Assembly (NCBI GenBank): GCA_019671005.1
Contig: CM033752.1
Coordinates: 9,362,001-9,426,000 of the forward strand
Source of the DNA: Hibiscus mutabilis
Taxonomy: Eukaryota; Streptophyta; Magnoliopsida; Malvales; Malvaceae
DNA: 64,000 nt
Direction of reading: 5' to 3'
The position numbers and the translations under genes are program-made. Below the pieces are notes generated by a model that saw only the letters and a program-made list of their open reading frames with translations, did no database searches and was not told the DNA's origin. This document shows, piece after piece, positions 57,902 through 64,000 of the stretch; position 1 is the first letter of the stretch; the number at the start of each line of letters is the position of its first letter.

Positions 57902-58731
57902 GTCGACTGACTAATACTTGGAAAATGATTGATGATTTAATGTAATAATGTAAGTAAATAATGCCAAGAATAGGTCTTTTTGCATGCAAGTATACACGGT
58001 CAACAAGTAATATAGGAGTAAGCTGAGTATCGTATCCACAAGGATTGTACAGGAATTAAATACGATGATAGTTACATGTGAAATGGAACAAATGAGATAG
58101 CAATTGATTTCGGATTTCAAATTAAGAAGATTATTAAAAGAAAAATGAAGTGGGAAATTCAGACAGATTAAAAAACAAATGTGTCAAGATGATCAATTAG
58201 ATTTGGCAAGGGATGCTTGGACTTCATGATAGCGATGACAACAATTAACAACGTTCAATCTTGGTTTTATTGCAGAGCAGATTTTAAGTTAGCATTGTCT
58301 TTGTCGATGGTAATACTCTAAAATTAACTACTTTTAACACCCATATGTCTATAGTGATGTTTTTAAATAATAAACTTGACAAAGTTATAATCTTTACTCC
58401 TAAGGGGTAGATTCACTTCTGAAGTAAGCTCATCTACTTGAACATTTTCTGTCGAAGCTTCTCTCCTTAGTATTTGGAAATTAATCATTATCTCGTAAGT
58501 CTGTTAAGATATTAGGGGATATGAGCATTGAATGCCAACTGTCGTATGACATAAAATATGAAGAAATTAAGCACAAGCAAAATAGACAAAAAAACCAAGG
58601 CATTCAATTATTAAAAACCTAAATTTAAGCGTTCATCGCAAACACCCCAAGCCAACTTAAAAGATTAGTTCATGGCTGGGGAAACCAGCGAAACCATATC
58701 GTTTTTAAACATCACCATCATAACAGAAAAT

Positions 58732-58736
58732 AAAAC
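58732..58736. other. target site duplication AAAAC, left of H
   Basis: AAAAC precedes TGTAACACC at 58737 and is repeated at 62620-62624. Confidence 0.85.
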
Positions 58737-61700
58737 TGTAACACCCATAACGTATATCCGAAATACGAAATATACATTATAGATGTTACTAAAACATATA
58801 CTGATTTTTTTTTACAATTCTTCGGTAAACACCATTTTCTATAAAATTTCAGTTGAAAACAATTATAGACGATTATAGCTAGTTTTAACCCTGAATTAGT
58901 TTATAAACATAAAATTTAGTTATTTAAAAGAAAATATTATTCAGGGTGAAAACGTCGCTTGTTTCCTAGACCCTTGTTTGATTATAAAAATTCTGAGCGA
59001 TGAGATTTAAAATTTAGTTAAACCATTATACTGTTGTCTTACTAATAACATTATTTCATTTTCATACTCCATGTATTCTTATACTATCATACTTCGAAAC
59101 TATATATTTTAAAGCTTGCAAAAATAATTCTTGAAAATATAATTACATGCCCACTAGTTCCTGACTATTTTAAAGATGTACGTACTTTTACTTACCAATA
59201 ACTTGACCTCCAAATGAGTGGCTCCTCCTTGCTAATTTTGATATGAAGAACCTACGTGTGAAATAAAACACAAGCTAAGTACGTACTTAGTGAGGCAATT
59301 AAACTTATTTATTTACACATAAAGTGATGATATATATATATATATATATACTTCATATAAGAGTGCATTTCATATTTTTCTACGACAAGGCAAGAATATC
59401 AGAATGTACATGTGTCATGTATTATAACTATTATATAATTCATGTTAATATTGTATAACATATTCTCTATCATGAACATTCTTTCATCCTAAAATATTTC
59501 TATAATAACATAACATAATGATCATGATTATCGTGTATCAATATTCCATAAATTTCATATATCATTTTCATGATTTTCATCATATATCACACTTTCTTAA
59601 CGTCATGTATCATCTCATGGTCATGCTTATATCATGTAATCATTTGTATATCATGTAAATCAAATATCATCAACATCATGTATACCATGTATCATCATTT
59701 ACATATAATTCATGTAGCACCTATCATATACTTCATGTATCATGTAGATTATATATCATCAATATCAAGTATCATCACTACCATGTGATTCATGTATCAC
59801 CATGCAGTCCTTTGCATGCTCATGATCTATCATATAACCATCTTGTATTATTATTAGCGTGTTTGGCTAGAGGCCATGGAAACCCCATAGCCTATCTGCA
59901 CCATATTGCCTTGTGGAGTACGTACTCAAGAGGACGCACTTTGCTCCTCATATAAGAACGCTCCTTGCTCCTTATATTAAAAACACCTCGCTAGTGCCAT
60001 TTGCACCCCAGGGTGTATCTTGTTTCATTTTATTCTTGTTATTATCATATTCCATGTATAAACATGCATTGCCATTATGCATTATGCATTATGCATCATC
60101 ATTTATGCAAACAATAATTCATACCTGGTATTCCATCGAGCTTTCCATGTCGAGCATTGTATCATATCATGTATTATAAAGAAATGCAATGCCAATTTCA
60201 ATGTAATGCAAACATTTAGAAATGCACTCACCTGGGCCATTTATTAACTTGCCTCACTAAGCTCTATTCGATCTTTTCCTTTATAGAACCTCAAACAATC
60301 TTTTGATTTGAATCCAACTTTATTTATTACATGAATATAAATAAACATTTGTTAGATTCACCTCTAATAATATTTTTATCAAGCTATCTAATCATTCAAC
60401 ATTAAAATTTTCCATAAATTTCCTTTCTTCCTTATACTGTCAAAAACCTCATTTTGGTCCTTAATAACCATTTTGAACTTCAAATAATTCTTCTGAACTT
60501 GATAACCAACATTAGATACAAAATATCTAAATTTTCATTTTCTGGCAGCTTTGTACAACTTCAAAGATTTATTTCTATAAAATAATCTAAAACTCAGAAT
60601 TTGATTCCGTTTGTTCTGAAAGAAACTAGATTCAATAAGCTTTTCACCCATATAAACTAATAGCCTAGATTCAACTTGTACGGTTTATGGAAAATTTTCA
60701 AAGTCAATTTCCAGTGCTAAATTCGGAACAGACTGCATACTGTTTTTCTGACCTTTCGTCACTTAATTTATATCTTTTAACTCGGAACTCGAAATCAGTT
60801 TTCGTTTGTTGGAAACAAAACTAGACAAACATATCTTTATTTCGGTATAAAATTCACTATCTAACCATTTTTGTAGAATTTTTGGTAAATTTTCAAACTC
60901 ACTGCCAAAAATCCAGTTTTACACAGTTTCCATAAATAACTTCAACTTTTTATGCTAACTTCTCTCTACTTTTCTTCTTATATTTACCAAATGTTCATTA
61001 TGGTCTTTAATGATCATTTTGGACATAAAAAATTGTTCAAGCTCAATTTGAACAATTTCCAATACTATCTCTTCATTTTGGACTAATATCCTTTTATTCC
61101 CTAAACTTTATAAAAATGACATTTTAGTCACCACTTTTATATTTGTATAATTAATTCATGTACAAACCAAATATTTACTCATTTCTAGCATTTCTAGAAA
61201 TTTTCCACTAATTTCCAATCTTTATCAAATCAACCTTTACAAAAATTCTTATTTCAAAAAGGTTCCTAAACTTTCCTTTCTTGTCATTTCAATCCTTTTA
61301 ACTCCCTTTCATACTTGAATCATCAAATCCATTAAGAATTCATAAATTTAAGACTAGTCCTTTAATTTTTATGAATTGACAAAAAGGTCCCCTAACTTTC
61401 TTGAAATGCCGAATTGGTCTCCCAAATTCCAAAAATTTTCATTTGGTCTCTAATCATCAATTCAAGCTAATTCCATCATAAATCAACAATTCCAATGCTA
61501 AAATAAAATTTTCAATAATTTCCCATAATTTTAAATTATTTCGAAATGGTCCTTAAAAATTCAACTTGGGAAATTATTTAATCTAACATCAAAATCAAGC
61601 TCTCAACATCATAATCTATTCAATTTCATCCTAAATTTTAACTCCCTAACCAAAATCCCCAATTCTTAGGGTTAGGGTTTATAACCTTGGACATGGAATT

Positions 61701-62619
61701 AATACAAACTCAAGCTTCATTCTATGTTTTTAACATCAATTCTACACAATACAACTTCTATTCCATCACATACTATCAAAATCATAATCATCCTTATCCA
61801 TGAAAATAACTCATGCTAAATTTTATCAAGAAAAATTACCATTAAAATGTAGAGAATCAAGCATAGATTAAATTACCTTGATTTGTTTTGCTTGAATATA
61901 GCCTTGATTCTTCAAATTTGGCTTGAAAAAATAAAAAATTCTCTTCCCCCTTTCTTTTCTCTATATTTCGAATAGGCTACTAAAAGGATGAACAAATTTT
62001 GTTCATCTTTTTATCATTTAAACCACATGTTTAAAGTTAAATGAATATTAAATTCATTTAACTAGTAAAATTACTAATTTGCCTTTTTTATCCAATGGCC
62101 AAGATTTAATCTTATCACAAATCAATGACCATCATAAATCCCATGTGTAATTGGCCTTCCAAAATTGCCCTTAAAGTTTCAAAATATTTCAAAACTGCCA
62201 TCCTTGACAAAAGACTAATTTACCCTCCAACTATACTTTATTACAACAAAACTTAAAAAATGCCATTCCATCAAAATTGAACCAAATTGGTTCCAATCCA
62301 ACTGGACATGTCCCAAAATATCTTATATTTTTATTCATGGCATTTATTCGATCCAAATATTCGAATTTCACTCAATACGATTTCCAAATTTTCTTCATTT
62401 GAACTTTAAAGCTTTATAGCCACTAATATAAGCCTCGTACGAAAAAATTGAGTAACAAGAAAGTGTCACTCTTGGGGGTAAACTATTCATTTACGGGGTT
62501 AACTTACATAACTTTTTGAAATTACACTTTGGTCCCTGATCTTTTCCAAAGTTTACACTTTAACCCCTAAACTTTCAAAAATTACATTTTAGTCACTGAG
62601 CAAAAATTGGGATATTACA
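58737..62619 (-). mobile_element. element H: 3.9-kb Del-like solo LTR
   Basis: On the minus strand it starts TGTAATATCCCAATTTTTGC, closely related to the starts of the B and C LTRs, and ends GTTATGGGTGTTACA. It has the B/C-type stem-loop (59275-59290) followed by CACGTAGGTT, and a GGTGAGTGCATTTC stretch. No primer site (GCTCTGATACCA on plus), polypurine tract or coding sequence is seen. Perfect 5-bp duplications make it a solo LTR, the product of recombination between two LTRs of one insertion. A (TA)n run lies at 59332-59350 and ATCATGTAT-type short repeats at 59570-59800. Confidence 0.8.
59275..59290 (-). other. CTAAGT-ACGT-ACTTAG stem-loop in solo LTR H
   Basis: Perfect 6-bp stem; the loop ACGT is itself self-complementary. 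Flanks on the minus strand are ATTGCCTCA before and CACACGTAGGT after, as in B and C. Confidence 0.7.
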
Positions 62620-62624
62620 AAAAC
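62620..62624. other. target site duplication AAAAC, right of H
   Basis: AAAAC follows GATATTACA at 62619 and is identical to 58732-58736. Confidence 0.85.
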
Positions 62625-63186
62625 TAAGAGAAATGGTCTAAAGAATGAGATCCTTCGATGAAGCTCTTCAATGGATCCATAGCTCTCGATCATTGCCTAG
62701 TTTGAACCGCAGTTTGCCCTATATCCTCTCTTTCTTCTCACTGCATAGTCTCCTCTGCTCAATCGACGGGCTTCTTTATATAGGTGCTCATGGAAACCCT
62801 AATTAGGGTTTGGTTTTTGGAATTTTTTTACGAACCATTGTAGGCGCGTTATCTTCTTTTTGAATTAGGGCTGACCTGGCTTTGACTCACGGCTAACTGA
62901 CTGAGCATCAAAATTCTTTTTTTGCCAACCAAGCTTGGCATTCTTCCTTCATGTTTTTGCCAGCTACACTCGACATTTCTCTTCTGCTCTAACTGCTCCT
63001 GATTTGCCAAACCTGCCCACCACAGCAAGAAAACACCCCTTCACTCTGGCAGTGAAAAACTATACATTCTTTAACTCCTAGATCCATATGCATGAATCTA
63101 CTAGCAAAATGCACAAATATGTACCCAAAGTCAAGCAATAACATGACAATATATACGAGAAAAGTAGAACTTTTAAGGAGTTAACA

Positions 63187-64000
63187 CTCCCCCAAACTTA
63201 GCTCATTGCTTGTCCTCAAGTAATGCAACTAAAAATTATAACATGAAGAAAAGTAAAGTAAAGTACCTCGACAAAATTTTCTGATAGCAACACAAGCTAA
63301 CAAGCCAAATCTGGCCCTAGTTCTATCCTCAGATATCTCAGAGCAGTAATGCCAATAGATCAACAAATTTAGGTCAACAATATAACTCTAACCTAGGGCC
63401 ATGAAGTGTGCAAAAAGTGCGGGTGGTTTGCATCAAGTATCCTTCAACTCCCTTCGTAAAACATTACTATCCAAACTCAAATTTTTTTTATTCACCAAGG
63501 TTTTCTTTTTCTGGCATTAAAATTGGGTTCGCGTCATAATTTTGTTTGGCGTGGAAGTAAGAGGGAGCATACCACGAACCCCCACGTTAAACAGACTTTC
63601 ATCACTAAGCTAACCCATTACACTCATAACTTAAAGTTTTTGTTGGCCTAAGAACTAAGAGGGAGCAAACCACGAAGCCCCAAGTTACTTATTATCTCTA
63701 AGGAAGAGGAGTGTTCTAATTTTTTTCTTGCCTTTGGCAAAACATTGTTGCCTTATTCTTGACTTTTACCTTGACATATCTTTTTTTATTTTGAGTTTAG
63801 TTTCATGAATCCTAATTTTATCATCGGACAGGGCATACTAGTACAAATTCTAACCATGCTATCAATGTGTTGGCAAAATTATCAGTTCAAAATCAAGCCG
63901 TGGCAAAAAAATTTTAATGGTTTGGTATGGATGGTTCTACCTACATGGCAATAACAGAATGCAAACAAAAAAATAAAAAATGAATGTATGTCATGGCAAT
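63187..64000 (-). other. element G 3' untranslated region
   Basis: Contains the polypurine tract next to 63187 and two AAGAGGGAGCA units. No ORF of note in 800 bases. Confidence 0.5.

Larger units (their letters stand above)
57985..63186 (-). repeat. 3' LTR of element G, interrupted by H
   Basis: Starts TGTTAACTCC (minus) at 63186 and ends near CGTGTATACTTGCA at 57985, the same end type as element A (CGTGTACACTTGCA). Without H and one target copy it is about 1.3 kb. A TATA-like TATATAAAG lies at about 62773-62781 on the minus strand. Confidence 0.65.
57985..64000 (-). mobile_element. element G: second Athila-like element, runs off the window
   Basis: On the minus strand, the 3' LTR (63186 down to 57985) follows a polypurine tract GTTTGGGGGAG and the AGCAATGAGCTAAG stretch, as in element A. 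From 63187 to 64000 lies its 3' untranslated region with GAGGGAGCAWACCACGAA repeated (63570 and 63660). Coding parts lie beyond the window. The LTR is split by solo LTR H. Confidence 0.7.

Noticed and set aside
60240..60275. GCCTCACTAAGCTC as another copy of the LTR stem-loop
   Set aside because: On neither strand is there a matching second arm.

Overview
This is plant nuclear DNA: AT-rich, with spliced GT-AG genes, eudicot-type Ty1/copia and Ty3/gypsy LTR retrotransposons, tRNA-derived SINE remnants and no prokaryotic gene organisation. The Del/Tekay-like elements, the long TGTAAYAYCCC...GTGTTACA LTRs and the one host gene make cotton (Gossypium) or a close Malvaceae relative my best guess. 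That is an inference from memory, not a search result.

Layout. 1-3613: decayed Ty1/copia element with its 3' LTR. 3620-4075: fragment of a LINE-associated DUF4283-type gene. 4081-7577: two related gypsy-type LTR segments facing each other. 7600-13911: minus-strand Athila-like Ty3/gypsy element (A), with LTR, an ORF carrying the putative plant transposon-protein domain, and integrase/RNase H. 13912-31087: a Del/Tekay-like chromovirus (B) whose 3' LTR is split by a second Del-like element (C, 22492-30254) with a perfect TTATG target duplication; C itself holds three LTR copies. 31274-37980: the only clear host gene, a CRWN4/NMCP2-like nuclear-lamina coiled-coil gene with eight coding exons. 37981-42586: AT-rich intergenic DNA with SINE remnants, an 813-bp tandem duplication and a copia LTR remnant. 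42587-55101: a non-autonomous Tat/Ogre-like element (E) with gag, no recognisable pol, four minisatellite arrays, and a 3' LTR that has acquired part of a host membrane-protein gene. 55506-57901: small non-autonomous copia-like element (F). 57985-64000: a second Athila-like element (G) entering from the right, its LTR interrupted by a 3.9-kb solo LTR (H) with AAAAC target duplications.

Only the CRWN4-like gene looks cellular, and it carries three apparent one-base frame breaks, all at doubled bases, so either it is a young pseudogene or the assembly has indel errors. Nothing forms an operon or pathway. The interest lies in the elements: a 141-codon chimeric ORF in the E 3' LTR with start and stop supplied by the LTR; a hairpin in the two E LTRs that differs by two compensated base pairs; a recurring stem-loop with changed but still paired arms in several gypsy LTRs; UNCG-tetraloop hairpin series in Del-like LTRs; and a GTTGCC/GGCAAC motif spread through LTR, ORF and pol of element A.
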